The notes under the pieces are model-generated. The model had not been told where the DNA came from. It did no database searches and was given only the letters and a program-made list of their open reading frames with translations. Position numbers and translations under genes: made by a program. Shown here in pieces: positions 1-9,228 of a stretch of DNA of 39,049 nucleotides. Every line of letters begins with the position of its first letter. The first letter of the stretch is position 1. Where the stretch lies: NCBI GenBank assembly GCA_016866385.1, contig VGMU01000020.1, forward strand, positions 1 through 39,049. Direction: 5' to 3'. This stretch comes from Bacteroidota bacterium. Lineage in GTDB: Bacteria > Bacteroidota > Bacteroidia > Cytophagales > Cyclobacteriaceae.

Positions 1-2487
1 GAAGAGGAGATGCGAGGAGCCTACATCGATTATTCGATGTCAGTGATTGTTTCCAGAGCTCTTCCAGATGTCCGAGATGGACTCAAACCGGTTCACCGAC
101 GTATTTTATACGGAATGCAGGAACTGGGAGTTTTACACAACAAACCCCATAAAAAATCAGCTAGAATTGTTGGAGAGGTATTGGGAAAATACCATCCCCA
201 TGGAGACTCTGCCGTCTACGAAACCATGGTTCGTATGGCCCAAGATTGGTCTTTGCGCTATACTCTCGTAGATGGACAAGGTAACTTTGGATCTGTAGAT
301 GGAGACAATGCTGCGGCTATGCGGTATACCGAAGCGAGACTAAAGCGAATCGCCGAGGAACTTTTGGTAGATATCAACAAAGAAACCGTTGACTTCCAAT
401 TCAATTTTGACGACTCCTTGAAGGAGCCAACCGTGCTTCCTGCAAAGGTGCCTGCGCTATTGTTAAATGGAGCTTCCGGTATTGCGGTCGGTATGGCTAC
501 CAACATGGCACCACACAATTTGGGAGAGGTCATTGATGGCATCATAGCCTACATCGACAATAAAGAAATTACGGTAGCAGAGTTGATGAATTATATTACT
601 GCACCTGATTTCCCTACTGGAGGGATTATTTACGGATACAATGGAGTAAAAGCCGCTTTTGAAACGGGTAGAGGTAGAATAGTGCTGAGGGGTAAAGCCA
701 ATGTAGAGATTAAAGAAAATGGCGCAAAAGAAATGATCGTCATTACTGAAATCCCCTACATGGTGAATAAGGCCAGCATGGTGGAGAAGACAGCGCAATT
801 GATCAATGAAAAGAAAATCGAAGGAATTTCTGCAATCCGAGACGAATCGGATCGTTCTGGAATGCGCATCGTTTACGAATTAAAAAGAGATGCGGTTGCG
901 AGTGTGGTATTAAACAATCTATATAAGCAAACTCCTTTACAAACTTCTTTCTCAGTAAATAATGTGGCTCTCGTCAAGGGAAGACCACAAACCTTAAATC
1001 TAAAGGATTTGATAGTTCACTACGTGGCCCATCGTCACGAAGTAGTTGTCCGTAGGACAGAGTTTGAACTTCAAGAAGCAGAAAAAAGAGCACATATTTT
1101 ACAAGGCTACCTAATTGCTTTAGATCATTTGGACGAGGTAATTGCTTTGATACGAAATTCTGCAGATCCCGAGACTGCACGAACCTCCTTGATGGAGCGC
1201 TTTGAATTAAGTGAAATTCAAGCCAAAGCTATCTTGGATATGCGACTTCAGCGCCTTACAGGCATGGAGAGAGAAAAAATCATCGAGGAATACAAGCAAA
1301 TCATGGCCTTGATTGAGGAATTGAAAGCTATTCTTGGTGACGAAGCGAAGCGTATGGAGATCATCAAAACTGAGCTTCAGGAAATGAAAGATCGCTATGC
1401 AGATGATCGACGCACGGAAATTGAGCACAATGCGGAGGATTTTAGTTATGAAGATATGATTCCTAATGAGGAAGTGGTCATCACTGTATCTCATCAAGGA
1501 TATGTCAAGCGTACTGCTTTGACAGAATACCGCACGCAAGGCAGAGGAGGAGTAGGATCTAGGGGGGTAGCCACCAAAGAAGACGATTGGACAGAGTACC
1601 TGTTTACAGCCTCTACACACAATTACTTATTGATATTCACCGACAAGGGTAAGTTGTTTTGGCTGAAAACCTACGCTATTCCAGAGGGATCCAAAACGTC
1701 CAAGGGTAGGCCAATACAAAATTTGATCAATATCACCCAAGACGATAAGATCAGGTCCATCATTCAAGTAGAAAATCTTGAGGATCAAGATTACATTAAC
1801 AATCACTACTTGGTCATGGTGACCAAGCAAGGGGTGATTAAGAAAACTACCTTGGAGCAATACTCCAGGCCCCGAACAAATGGCATTATCGCACTTAATT
1901 TTAGAGAAGATGATCAGTTGGTTCACGTGGCCAAAACCAATGGAAATCAACACATTGTAATCGCCGCCAAATCAGGTAGGGCCATACATTTTCATGAATC
2001 AGCTGTGCGTCCTATGGGTCGTACAGCCACAGGGGTAAAAGCCATTACACTTTCCAGTTCCTCTGATTTTGTGATTGGCATGGTTTGTGCATCTGAAGCA
2101 AATGCTACCCTATTGGTAGTATCAGAAAAGGGTTATGGAAAACGATCCGACCTCGAAGAATACAGAATCACCAACCGGGGTGGAAAAGGAGTGAAAGCCA
2201 TGAATGTAACGGATAAAACAGGTTCTTTAGTGGCTATAAAAGAAGTAGTGGATACAGATGATTTGATGATTATCAATAAATCTGGAATTACCATCCGCAT
2301 TTCCATGGAAGAGCTTCGCGTAATGGGAAGAGCCACACAAGGGGTGCGTTTGATTAAAGTAGGAGAAGGTGATGAGATATCCTCCGTAGAAAAAATTTCA
2401 AGGGATGAGGAAGAACTTTCAGATTCTTCCGATATTTCACCTGAGTCTCCTGAATTACCTGAATCATCAGTAGAATCAACCGAATAA
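1..2487 (+). CDS. gyrA: DNA gyrase subunit A, 5'-truncated by window edge
   Basis: GyrA is the breakage-reunion subunit of DNA gyrase and introduces negative supercoils together with GyrB. The frame is already open at base 1 (Glu-Glu-Glu before the first Met at base 10), and family members carry roughly 15-20 more residues, so the true start lies outside the window. Numbering from that Met, [20 protein letters not shown] is the classical N-terminal block. The quinolone-determining region [10 protein letters not shown] keeps Ser67 and Glu71, equivalent to E. coli Ser83 and Asp87. The catalytic tyrosine is Tyr106 in [11 protein letters not shown]. The C-terminal beta-pinwheel contains a GyrA-box-like [10 protein letters not shown], which favours GyrA over ParC. 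The last 30 residues are an acidic Ser/Glu/Pro tail. A TPR gene follows after 21 bases, probably co-transcribed. Confidence 0.96.
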   Translation, partial: EEEMRGAYIDYSMSVIVSRALPDVRDGLKPVHRRILYGMQELGVLHNKPHKKSARIVGEVLGKYHPHGDSAVYETMVRMAQDWSLRYTLVDGQGNFGSVDGDNAAAMRYTEARLKRIAEELLVDINKETVDFQFNFDDSLKEPTVLPAKVPALLLNGASGIAVGMATNMAPHNLGEVIDGIIAYIDNKEITVAELMNYITAPDFPTGGIIYGYNGVKAAFETGRGRIVLRGKANVEIKENGAKEMIVITEIPYMVNKASMVEKTAQLINEKKIEGISAIRDESDRSGMRIVYELKRDAVASVVLNNLYKQTPLQTSFSVNNVALVKGRPQTLNLKDLIVHYVAHRHEVVVRRTEFELQEAEKRAHILQGYLIALDHLDEVIALIRNSADPETARTSLMERFELSEIQAKAILDMRLQRLTGMEREKIIEEYKQIMALIEELKAILGDEAKRMEIIKTELQEMKDRYADDRRTEIEHNAEDFSYEDMIPNEEVVITVSHQGYVKRTALTEYRTQGRGGVGSRGVATKEDDWTEYLFTASTHNYLLIFTDKGKLFWLKTYAIPEGSKTSKGRPIQNLINITQDDKIRSIIQVENLEDQDYINNHYLVMVTKQGVIKKTTLEQYSRPRTNGIIALNFREDDQLVHVAKTNGNQHIVIAAKSGRAIHFHESAVRPMGRTATGVKAITLSSSSDFVIGMVCASEANATLLVVSEKGYGKRSDLEEYRITNRGGKGVKAMNVTDKTGSLVAIKEVVDTDDLMIINKSGITIRISMEELRVMGRATQGVRLIKVGEGDEISSVEKISRDEEELSDSSDISPESPELPESSVESTE

Positions 2488-2508
2488 TTCATACAAACTA
2501 AAAGACGA

Positions 2509-3717
2509 ATGAAAAAGCTCATTTTATCCCTAGCATTGTTGGCAACAGCTACTTTTGCTTTTGGACAAAAGAAAGTAGTAAAAGAAGCAGAGAAGGGATT
2601 TAAAACTGGAAATTTGCAAACTGCCTTGACTGCCATAGAAGGGGCATTAACTAATCCTGAGACCAGTGGGGATCCTGCTACCTTCTTGTTGAAAGCGCAG
2701 ATTCAAACCAAAATGTTTGGAAGCGATTCCTCAAATACCAAAGAAACGTTAGAAATAGGAAATCAGGCTTTAGCCACTTTCGACAAAACCATAGAAATGG
2801 AAGGTGCAAGTAAAACTACTCCTGTTGGAAAAGTGCTTTATGGAGAAGAGGTAGTTGGTATGCCAGATAACTTGAGGCCTTATGGAATTATCACATTGAA
2901 GAACGTTTCCTTTGATAAGGCTCTGGAACGTTACAATGAAGATGATATGGAAATGTCTTACGAGTTTTTCAATCTAGCAGGTGAAATTGACAAAACTGAT
3001 TCAACCATCCATTACAACGCTGGATTTTTGGCCAATGATCTAGGTAGATTTGAAGATGCCAAAAGACATTTTGGTTACCTTTTAGAACTTCCTACCTACA
3101 ACAAGACAAATGCGTATTATTTCTTAATTCAAATTTTAAGTACGGAAGAAAAAAATCCGGAAGCAGCATTTGCTACGGTAACTAAAGCAAGAGTTGAGTA
3201 TCCTAATGACAGGGTACTTGCAGAGTATGAAATTCAATTGCTACTTCAATTGAATAAGATGGATGAGGCCATGGCTCAAATCAAGGATGCTCTTGCAAAA
3301 GATCCTAATAACCCAGGTTTATTGCTTCGTTCTGGATACTTAAAAGAACAAGGTGGAGACCTTGCAGGTGCGATGGTAGATTATAAAAAATCTGTTGAAG
3401 TTGATCCTATGTTCTTTGAAGGAAACTACTACACGGGAGCCTTGATGCTAGAGCAATCTAGAGCCATTTTGGCTGAGCTAAATTCACTTTCAGATGAAGA
3501 GTGGGATAAAAAATCTCAAGAAATGGGTAAGCAAGCAGACGGTTTCTACAGAGAATCCATTCCATTCTTTACCAAGGCACTCGAAATAAAACCTGATAAC
3601 ACCGATATCATGATTATTTTGTTCCAGGTGCACACCCGTCTAAAGAATGCTGCTGAAGCAGAAAGTATGAACAAGAAGATTTCTGCTATTCTCGGAGCCA
3701 ATTGGCAGGAGAATTAA
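2509..3717 (+). CDS. Exported tetratricopeptide repeat protein
   Basis: This 402-residue protein starts with a cleavable signal peptide (Met-Lys-Lys, a hydrophobic core, then AFAFGQ-like cleavage near residue 20), so it should be periplasmic or attached to the envelope. The mature part is built of helical TPR units, clearest around residues 150-310, with alternating small and aromatic residues such as AGFLANDLGRFEDAKRHF and SGYLKEQGGDLAGAMVDYKK. TPRs are protein-interaction scaffolds; no catalytic motif is visible and the partner is unknown. It lies 21 bases downstream of gyrA and is followed by a strong terminator, so it is probably the last gene of that transcript. Its specific function cannot be told from sequence. 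Confidence 0.88.
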   Translation: MKKLILSLALLATATFAFGQKKVVKEAEKGFKTGNLQTALTAIEGALTNPETSGDPATFLLKAQIQTKMFGSDSSNTKETLEIGNQALATFDKTIEMEGASKTTPVGKVLYGEEVVGMPDNLRPYGIITLKNVSFDKALERYNEDDMEMSYEFFNLAGEIDKTDSTIHYNAGFLANDLGRFEDAKRHFGYLLELPTYNKTNAYYFLIQILSTEEKNPEAAFATVTKARVEYPNDRVLAEYEIQLLLQLNKMDEAMAQIKDALAKDPNNPGLLLRSGYLKEQGGDLAGAMVDYKKSVEVDPMFFEGNYYTGALMLEQSRAILAELNSLSDEEWDKKSQEMGKQADGFYRESIPFFTKALEIKPDNTDIMIILFQVHTRLKNAAEAESMNKKISAILGANWQEN

Positions 3718-3737
3718 TAAAGAATTTTATTAATAAG

Positions 3738-3762
3738 AGGCCGGATTTATCCGGCCTTTTTT
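3738..3762 (+). terminator. Rho-independent terminator after the gyrA-TPR unit
   Basis: A perfect 8-bp stem (AGGCCGGA at 3738-3745 with TCCGGCCT at 3750-3757) encloses a four-base TTTA loop and runs straight into a T tract. It sits 21 bases after the TPR stop codon. Confidence 0.92.
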
Positions 3763-3880
3763 GTTTTATTTTGATAGAAACCCTTAGGTAGGACAGGTTT
3801 AATTATTTCTGCATTCATCAAAAATCAATTTTATTTTGCAGGGAATTGAACTAGTTTGCAACGAGTAGATCCATAAACCC

Positions 3881-6334
3881 ATGAACCCAATTATTTCCAG
3901 GTTTTTTAATTTCTTCGTACTCCTTTTCTTTTTTATCACTCAAAGCTTCGGCCAATCCATCTCCTCTTCTGAGCAGTACCAGCAGCTCCTTCAACTTCGA
4001 GAGACGAAGCGGGTACTCTATGTGGCGGCACATCCAGACGATGAAAATACGAGACTCATTGCCTACTTGGCCAATGGACTACATGTGGAAGTAGCTTACT
4101 TGAGCCTTACCCGAGGAGATGGAGGTCAAAACCTAATCGGAAAGGAATTGGGAATTGCATTGGGGCAAATACGCACCCAAGAACTGATCAAGGCCAGGGC
4201 AATCGATGGAGGCAAGCAGTACTTTACACGAGCCATCGATTTTGGTTACAGCAAAGATCCTAGTGAAACCCTACAAAATTGGGAAAAAGAAAAGGTATTG
4301 GCTGATGTGGTTTGGGCGATTCGAAGTTTCCAACCGGATATCATCATCACGCGGTTCAACACCACTCCTGGAATTACCCATGGACAGCATACCACCTCTG
4401 CCATTTTAGCTGGGGAAGCATTTGCACTTTCAGGAGACCCCAAGGCTTTTCCAGAACAGTCTGCCTTTGTGAAACCTTGGGAGGCAAAGCGCCTGTTTTT
4501 CAATGCCTACAATTTCCGAGGTGAATTTGAGCCAGAATCGGGAAAACGCTATGTTGTACTAGACGTAGGGGGCTACAATCCTCTTTTGGGTAAAACCTAT
4601 CACCAGCTCGCTGCCAACAGCCGTACCATGCACAAGTCTCAAGGCTTTGGAGCTACCGCAGGATCTGGAAGAGCCAAGGATTATTTGGAACAAGTAGGAG
4701 GGGAACCCTTTGTAAATTCTCTTTTCGATGGAATGGGAAGTCGATGGGAATCACTAAATGGGGGTGGCGAAGTGAAAGGCAAATTAGACCAACTAGTAAC
4801 TACATTTAATTTTGTAGCTACCGAAAAGAATCTTCCTGCTTTGCTTGACCTAAGGAAATCCATGTTGGAACTCGATGCTACGCTCCCCTGGGTGGCCAAT
4901 AAAATAGCCAAATTGGATCAACTTATATATTCTTCTCTGGGATTGAAGATGGAGTTTATAGCTACTAAGGAATATGGTCATCCTGGGGAAAAGATTGATG
5001 CGGAACTTCTGTTGGTCAACCCCTCTGAAGAAATGATCTCAGGGGTTTCCTTGGAACTTTACGGTAAGTACTATGCTGGAAAGGATACCAATGGAAATGA
5101 AAATGCCAACATATCTATCGGTATTGAACTCCCAATTCAAGAAGATTTTTCCCAACCTTATTGGCTAAAACAACCTATGGAAGGAGCTCAATTTTTGATT
5201 TCAAATCAACGAGATATTGGAATTCCATTTAAGGAAAAATTGGTTGGAGAGCTAAATTTTATGTTGGGGGGACAGAATTTTAATCTTACCCTTCCTTTGG
5301 TATACCAAACCAATGATCCTATTGATGGGGAAGTGAAACAGCCTTTTACCGTAGTCCCTGAAGTTGACCTTTCCCTTTCGAAGGAATTGATTTTTCTTGT
5401 TCCAGGAGCGGATCCTACAGTAACCGTTACGGTCAACTTTAGAAAGCAACAGTTAGAAGGGGAGTTGGAATTTGAAGGCTTAATGGCCAATCAATTTAAG
5501 GTACTAAAGGTTGAAGAATTACCTGCCCAAAAACAAAGGAGGTTTACGGTCACCTTTCTACATTCAAAAAACGGAAAGCAGCAACTTAGGGCTCGCTTTA
5601 AGACTAGATCAGGCCAAGTATTTGATCAAGTGATTCATCGCATATCCTATCCCCATATTCCGAATTTGACCTATTTCAGTTCAGCACAGATCCTGCTTAT
5701 TCAAGAAGATTGGAAGGTTTCTGCTGGAAAAATAGGTTACATAGAAGGAGCAGGAGATGAAGTTCCTGATGTCTTGACATCCTTGGGATATCAAGTGAGT
5801 TTCCTAGGAGAACAAAATTTAGAAATGAATCAACTGAAGGAGTTTCAAGCGATAGTAGTAGGGATTCGTGCCTACAATACCCAAGAATTCTTAGCAAGCA
5901 AACAGCAGGTTTTACTCGAATATGTGAAAGCAGGTGGCAATTTAATTCTGCAATACAACACCAGCAGTCCTTTGGTAACCTCCAATTTAGGTCCTTTTCC
6001 CTATGTCATCGGTAGAGACCGGGTGACCGTAGAAAGCTCTCCAGTAAAAGCAGATGGGGAGCATGGCTTGCTTAGCACTCCGAATTCTATAGAAGAGAAA
6101 GATTTTGAGGGTTGGGTACAAGAACGAGGACTCTATTTTGCCTCCAAGGTAGACGAACGCTACGAAAGTCCCTTGACCTTGCAGGATCCTGGGGAAGCAG
6201 CGAATAGAGGCGCCTTAATCACTACCAAAGTAGGGGATGGAACCTACGTGTATACCGGTCTTTCTTTTTTTAGGCAATTACCTGCTGGAGTCCAGGGAGC
6301 AATCAAATTATTCATCAACTTGATTGAGCAATAG
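3881..6334 (+). CDS. Secreted multidomain PIG-L/LmbE-family deacetylase-like protein
   Basis: PIG-L family enzymes are zinc hydrolases that usually remove the acetyl group from N-acetylglucosamine-containing substrates. A signal peptide occupies residues 1-25 (hydrophobic FFNFFVLLFFFIT core, cleavage after FGQ). The PIG-L domain spans roughly residues 43-260: zinc/catalytic motif AAHPDDEN with His51, Asp53 and Asp54, and the distal THGQHTT with His167 and His170. A central beta-rich Ig-like region covers about 350-590, and the last 220 residues resemble a class I glutamine-amidotransferase-like flavodoxin fold, without a Cys-His-Glu triad that I can identify. At 817 residues it is far longer than the cytosolic bacillithiol enzyme BshB (about 230), so it is not BshB. 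It is followed after one base by a microprotein gene and a sodium symporter gene, suggesting that its product may be imported. The substrate is unknown. Confidence 0.9.
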   Translation: MNPIISRFFNFFVLLFFFITQSFGQSISSSEQYQQLLQLRETKRVLYVAAHPDDENTRLIAYLANGLHVEVAYLSLTRGDGGQNLIGKELGIALGQIRTQELIKARAIDGGKQYFTRAIDFGYSKDPSETLQNWEKEKVLADVVWAIRSFQPDIIITRFNTTPGITHGQHTTSAILAGEAFALSGDPKAFPEQSAFVKPWEAKRLFFNAYNFRGEFEPESGKRYVVLDVGGYNPLLGKTYHQLAANSRTMHKSQGFGATAGSGRAKDYLEQVGGEPFVNSLFDGMGSRWESLNGGGEVKGKLDQLVTTFNFVATEKNLPALLDLRKSMLELDATLPWVANKIAKLDQLIYSSLGLKMEFIATKEYGHPGEKIDAELLLVNPSEEMISGVSLELYGKYYAGKDTNGNENANISIGIELPIQEDFSQPYWLKQPMEGAQFLISNQRDIGIPFKEKLVGELNFMLGGQNFNLTLPLVYQTNDPIDGEVKQPFTVVPEVDLSLSKELIFLVPGADPTVTVTVNFRKQQLEGELEFEGLMANQFKVLKVEELPAQKQRRFTVTFLHSKNGKQQLRARFKTRSGQVFDQVIHRISYPHIPNLTYFSSAQILLIQEDWKVSAGKIGYIEGAGDEVPDVLTSLGYQVSFLGEQNLEMNQLKEFQAIVVGIRAYNTQEFLASKQQVLLEYVKAGGNLILQYNTSSPLVTSNLGPFPYVIGRDRVTVESSPVKADGEHGLLSTPNSIEEKDFEGWVQERGLYFASKVDERYESPLTLQDPGEAANRGALITTKVGDGTYVYTGLSFFRQLPAGVQGAIKLFINLIEQ

Positions 6335-6335
6335 T

Positions 6336-6440
6336 ATGGAAGAGCAACAAATTTCCTGGACTAAAATATACCTAGGCTTGATGGGCAGCCTGGTTCTCAT
6401 GATTGCATTGATGTACACCCTAAAAGAGATTTTTTCATGA
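6336..6440 (+). CDS. 34-residue single-helix membrane microprotein upstream of symporter
   Basis: This short frame starts with ATG one base after the PIG-L stop codon. Its TGA stop overlaps the ATG of the downstream symporter (ATGA at 6437-6440), so translation of the two is probably coupled. The protein begins with a polar MEEQQISWTK segment, continues with one hydrophobic helix (YLGLMGSLVLMIALMYTL) and ends KEIFS. That is one transmembrane segment with a short acidic N terminus. The tight packing on both sides and the sensible membrane-protein composition support a real gene. It resembles the small accessory subunits found with some transporters, but I do not recognise a named family. A role as a symporter subunit or stabiliser is inference from position only. 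Confidence 0.75.
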   Translation: MEEQQISWTKIYLGLMGSLVLMIALMYTLKEIFS

Positions 6441-8152
6441 GTGTTTTGGATTGGATAGTTTTATTGGCAACCCTCGTTTTTATCACAGGATATGGAATGT
6501 ATAAAACCCGAGGTAAAAAGAGTTTGGATACCTACTTGAAGGGCAATTCTGGAAATTGGTGGACCATTGGTTTATCGATTATGGCTACTCAAGCTTCAGC
6601 GATTACTTTTCTAAGCACTCCTGGACAAGCCTACGAAGACGGCATGCGCTTTATACAGTTTTATTTTGGCCTACCTCTTGCCATGATTTTGATTTCCATA
6701 TTTTTCATTCCGATTTATTACAAATTGAAAGTATATACGGCCTATGAATATTTGGAAACTCGATTTGATTTAAAGACGAGAACCTTGACAGCAATCCTTT
6801 TTATTGTTCAACGGGGCCTTGCCGCTGGAATAACCATCTATGCTCCTGCCATTATTCTTTCAACCCTATTGGGATGGAACCTCACTTTTACTAATATTTT
6901 TATAGGGATTTTAGTTATACTCTACACGGTCTCTGGGGGTACTGATGCCGTCTCTATTACCCAAAAGCAACAAATGGCTGTGATGATGGGTGGGATGATT
7001 TTAGCAGGTGCTTTTGTGATCTATTTACTCCCCATATCTATGAAAGAGGCCTTGCATGTGGCAGGCAAGATGGATAAATTAAATCTGGTTAATTTTGAAT
7101 TTGATCTCGCAGATCGCTATTCTTTTTGGTCGGGGATGACGGCAGCCGTGTTTTTGTTTTTGAGTTATTTTGGCACCGATCAAAGTCAGGTTCAGCGTTA
7201 TTTATCTGGGCAAACCTTGACTCAAAGTAGGATGGGCTTGATGATGAATGGATTTCTAAAAATTCCTATGCAGTTTTTAATCCTTTTTATTGGAGTTTTA
7301 GTTTTTGTTTTTTACCAGTTTATTCCCTCACCCATTCACTTCAATCAGGTACAAATAGAATCTCTACGTCAAAGCAAGTTTGGGCCAGAACTCGTGAAGT
7401 TAGAAGAGAGGTATCAAGAGAGTTTTGAAAAAGCCAGAATTACCTATACCCACTTGATGAAGGAGGAGAACCTGGAGAATGAAGCTGCTGCACTTCCTCT
7501 TACAAGACAATTAAAAGAAATACAGTCTCAACAGCGGGTGCTTAGAGAGGAAGTGAAGTCCCTTATCCTTACCCACGACTCGTCCGCAGAAACAAGAGAT
7601 ACAGATTATGTGTTTATGCGTTTTGTGATGGATTACCTCCCTACTGGAATAATAGGATTACTATTTGCAGTCATATTCACAGCGGCCATGTCCTCTTCTT
7701 CCTCCGAATTAAATGCTCTAGGAAGTACCACTACCATTGATTTGTATAAGCGTTCCATTAGAAAAGAAGCTCCAGATAGCCATTATGTCCTCTCCTCCAA
7801 GGCTTTTACTGCATTTTGGGGATTGGGGGCTATTTTGTTTGCTACCTATGCTTCTTTATTTGAAAACCTTATTCAGGCTGTCAATTTATTAGGGTCCTTA
7901 TTTTATGGCTCTATTCTTGGGATCTTTTGTGTAGCTTTTTTTCTTAAATGGATAAAAGGAAATGCCGTATTTATGGCTGCTATCCTGTCCCAAGGCTTAA
8001 TTCTTTTCATCCATTTTTTCAATGGAAAAGGCGTAATGGGATTTGCTTGGGACATTGGATTTCTCTGGTATAATGCCATTGGCTGTATGTCTGTTATGGC
8101 TTTTGCCATCATTTGCCAAGCCGTATTGAGAGTGACAGGCTTCAAGTCGTAA
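6437..8152 (+). CDS. Sodium:solute symporter (SSS family) with hydrophilic insertion
   Basis: This 571-residue polytopic protein belongs to the solute:sodium symporter family (SGLT/PutP fold). Typical family segments are the N-terminal GYGMYKTRGKKSLDTYLKGN, the first-helix block SIMATQASAITFLSTPGQAY, DQSQVQRYLSG, and the core helix TGIIGLLFAVIFTAAMSSSSSELNALGST, whose serines lie at the presumed sodium site. Between roughly residues 300 and 390 is a charged, heptad-like insertion rich in Glu, Lys and Gln; by SGLT topology it precedes the conserved TAAMSSSSSELN helix on the outer face. The gene overlaps the upstream microprotein gene by four bases and belongs to the PIG-L unit. The solute cannot be read from sequence; sugars, amino sugars or acids are all possible. 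Confidence 0.93.
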   Translation: MSVLDWIVLLATLVFITGYGMYKTRGKKSLDTYLKGNSGNWWTIGLSIMATQASAITFLSTPGQAYEDGMRFIQFYFGLPLAMILISIFFIPIYYKLKVYTAYEYLETRFDLKTRTLTAILFIVQRGLAAGITIYAPAIILSTLLGWNLTFTNIFIGILVILYTVSGGTDAVSITQKQQMAVMMGGMILAGAFVIYLLPISMKEALHVAGKMDKLNLVNFEFDLADRYSFWSGMTAAVFLFLSYFGTDQSQVQRYLSGQTLTQSRMGLMMNGFLKIPMQFLILFIGVLVFVFYQFIPSPIHFNQVQIESLRQSKFGPELVKLEERYQESFEKARITYTHLMKEENLENEAAALPLTRQLKEIQSQQRVLREEVKSLILTHDSSAETRDTDYVFMRFVMDYLPTGIIGLLFAVIFTAAMSSSSSELNALGSTTTIDLYKRSIRKEAPDSHYVLSSKAFTAFWGLGAILFATYASLFENLIQAVNLLGSLFYGSILGIFCVAFFLKWIKGNAVFMAAILSQGLILFIHFFNGKGVMGFAWDIGFLWYNAIGCMSVMAFAIICQAVLRVTGFKS

Positions 8153-8162
8153 GTTATCTTTC

Positions 8163-8196
8163 AAAAAAAAGGCCTTCGTTTGAAGGCCTTACTTTT
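8163..8196. terminator. Bidirectional terminator between convergent genes
   Basis: A 9-bp perfect stem (AAGGCCTTC at 8169-8177, GAAGGCCTT at 8182-8190, loop GTTT) has an A tract on its left and a T-rich stretch on its right. It can stop transcription from both the symporter (plus) and the DUF2911 gene (minus), whose coding ends flank it directly. Confidence 0.9.
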
Positions 8197-9045
8197 CTAC
8201 TTGATGGATTTGATGAGCCGGTCGTTCAATCCCACATAATCCATATTTTTCGCTTCTTGAGCCATTGTTTTTGATTTGGTTGCTGATGCTAATGCCTCTG
8301 TTTTCTTACCCAAAGCCAATTCTATTTTTGCTCTCAAGTGCATTGTCCAATACTTAGGATCATTATCTGTAGATTGTTGTATCCACGCATACGCTTGGTT
8401 TAGATCTTTGTTGGAGTTGAAATAGTAACTCGCTGCTTGGTAGAGCAGGGCAGGATTGGTGCTTTGGGTATCAATGACCTGCTTTTTGATGTCCGCCATT
8501 ACTATAGGATCTACTTCTGTCTGAATAGTAAAATCCACTCGTGTTTGTTCCCATTTCAGGGAAAGGTCAGCATTGGAGTCAGTAAGGTTGTTGAAAGAAA
8601 TTTCAAAAGAATCATACATTCTACTTGTCTTAGATGGCGTTGCCTCAAAGCGAATCAGATCTTCCTGAGGGTTGTATCCAATGGCTCCCCAAAGTTTGGT
8701 GTTTTTACTTAATATCATAGTCCAAGAGCTCTTTCCTGGGATGGAATACAAGGCGTAGGCACCGGCTGGAACTTTTTTCCCTCCGATCATCACTTCTGTA
8801 GAAAAGGAAATGATAGTAGCGCCATTGGCCCCAGTTCTCCAGACTTCTCCATAGGGCACCAGTTCACCAAATATTTTTCTACCCTTGGTACTGGGTCTAC
8901 TGTAATCTACCACTACATCGGTAAGGCCTACTTTCTGTGTCAACCTTGCACTTGGACTAGCTTGTGGCATTTGTAATTGTTGAGCCAAACCTGAAATTGA
9001 AATCAAAAGGTTGGCGATGAGCGTGAGATAGAAAAACTTTTTCAT
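8197..9045 (-). CDS. DUF2911 domain secreted protein
   Basis: The 282-residue product has a signal peptide (residues 1-21, cleavage near GLAQQ). It then carries the DUF2911 core: PSASARLTQKVGLT-like start, VDYSRPSTKGRKIFG, VPYGEVWRTGANGATIISFS and a VPAGAYALYSIPG motif, all hallmarks of this family, which is common in Bacteroidota. The biochemical role of DUF2911 is not established. The C-terminal 90 residues are helical with a TPR-like repeat (NPALLYQAASYYFNSNKDLNQAYAWI). It is a single-gene unit converging on the PIG-L/symporter operon and sharing its terminator. It is probably periplasmic or exported. Confidence 0.9.
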   Translation of the reverse strand: MKKFFYLTLIANLLISISGLAQQLQMPQASPSARLTQKVGLTDVVVDYSRPSTKGRKIFGELVPYGEVWRTGANGATIISFSTEVMIGGKKVPAGAYALYSIPGKSSWTMILSKNTKLWGAIGYNPQEDLIRFEATPSKTSRMYDSFEISFNNLTDSNADLSLKWEQTRVDFTIQTEVDPIVMADIKKQVIDTQSTNPALLYQAASYYFNSNKDLNQAYAWIQQSTDNDPKYWTMHLRAKIELALGKKTEALASATKSKTMAQEAKNMDYVGLNDRLIKSIK

Positions 9046-9128
9046 ATATATTGTGATTCAAATAGAAAGAAAGTTGTAATTCAATTAGGTATGTTTGAAG
9101 TTTTCAAATTTTAGGCAAGTTCATAGAA

Positions 9129-9136
9129 TATTTTTG
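9129..9136 (+). promoter_or_regulatory. Possible -7 element for the GhrA-like gene
   Basis: TATTTTTG matches the Bacteroidota TAnnTTTG element, 92 bases before the start codon at 9229. No TTG is found at the correct -33 distance, and the region is very AT-rich, so a chance match is quite possible. The 183-base gap between the two divergent genes holds nothing else I can recognise. Confidence 0.3.
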
Positions 9137-9228
9137 CTTTTTCATCAGATGCGAAAAAAATTGATTCCTTATTTTTTTTAAACTTTCTCCTGTAATCTCT
9201 ATTTAAGAAGAAATTTGGACTTATTTCT

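Noticed and set aside
3881..6334. BshB, the bacillithiol deacetylase
   Set aside because: It has a signal peptide and is more than three times the length of BshB.
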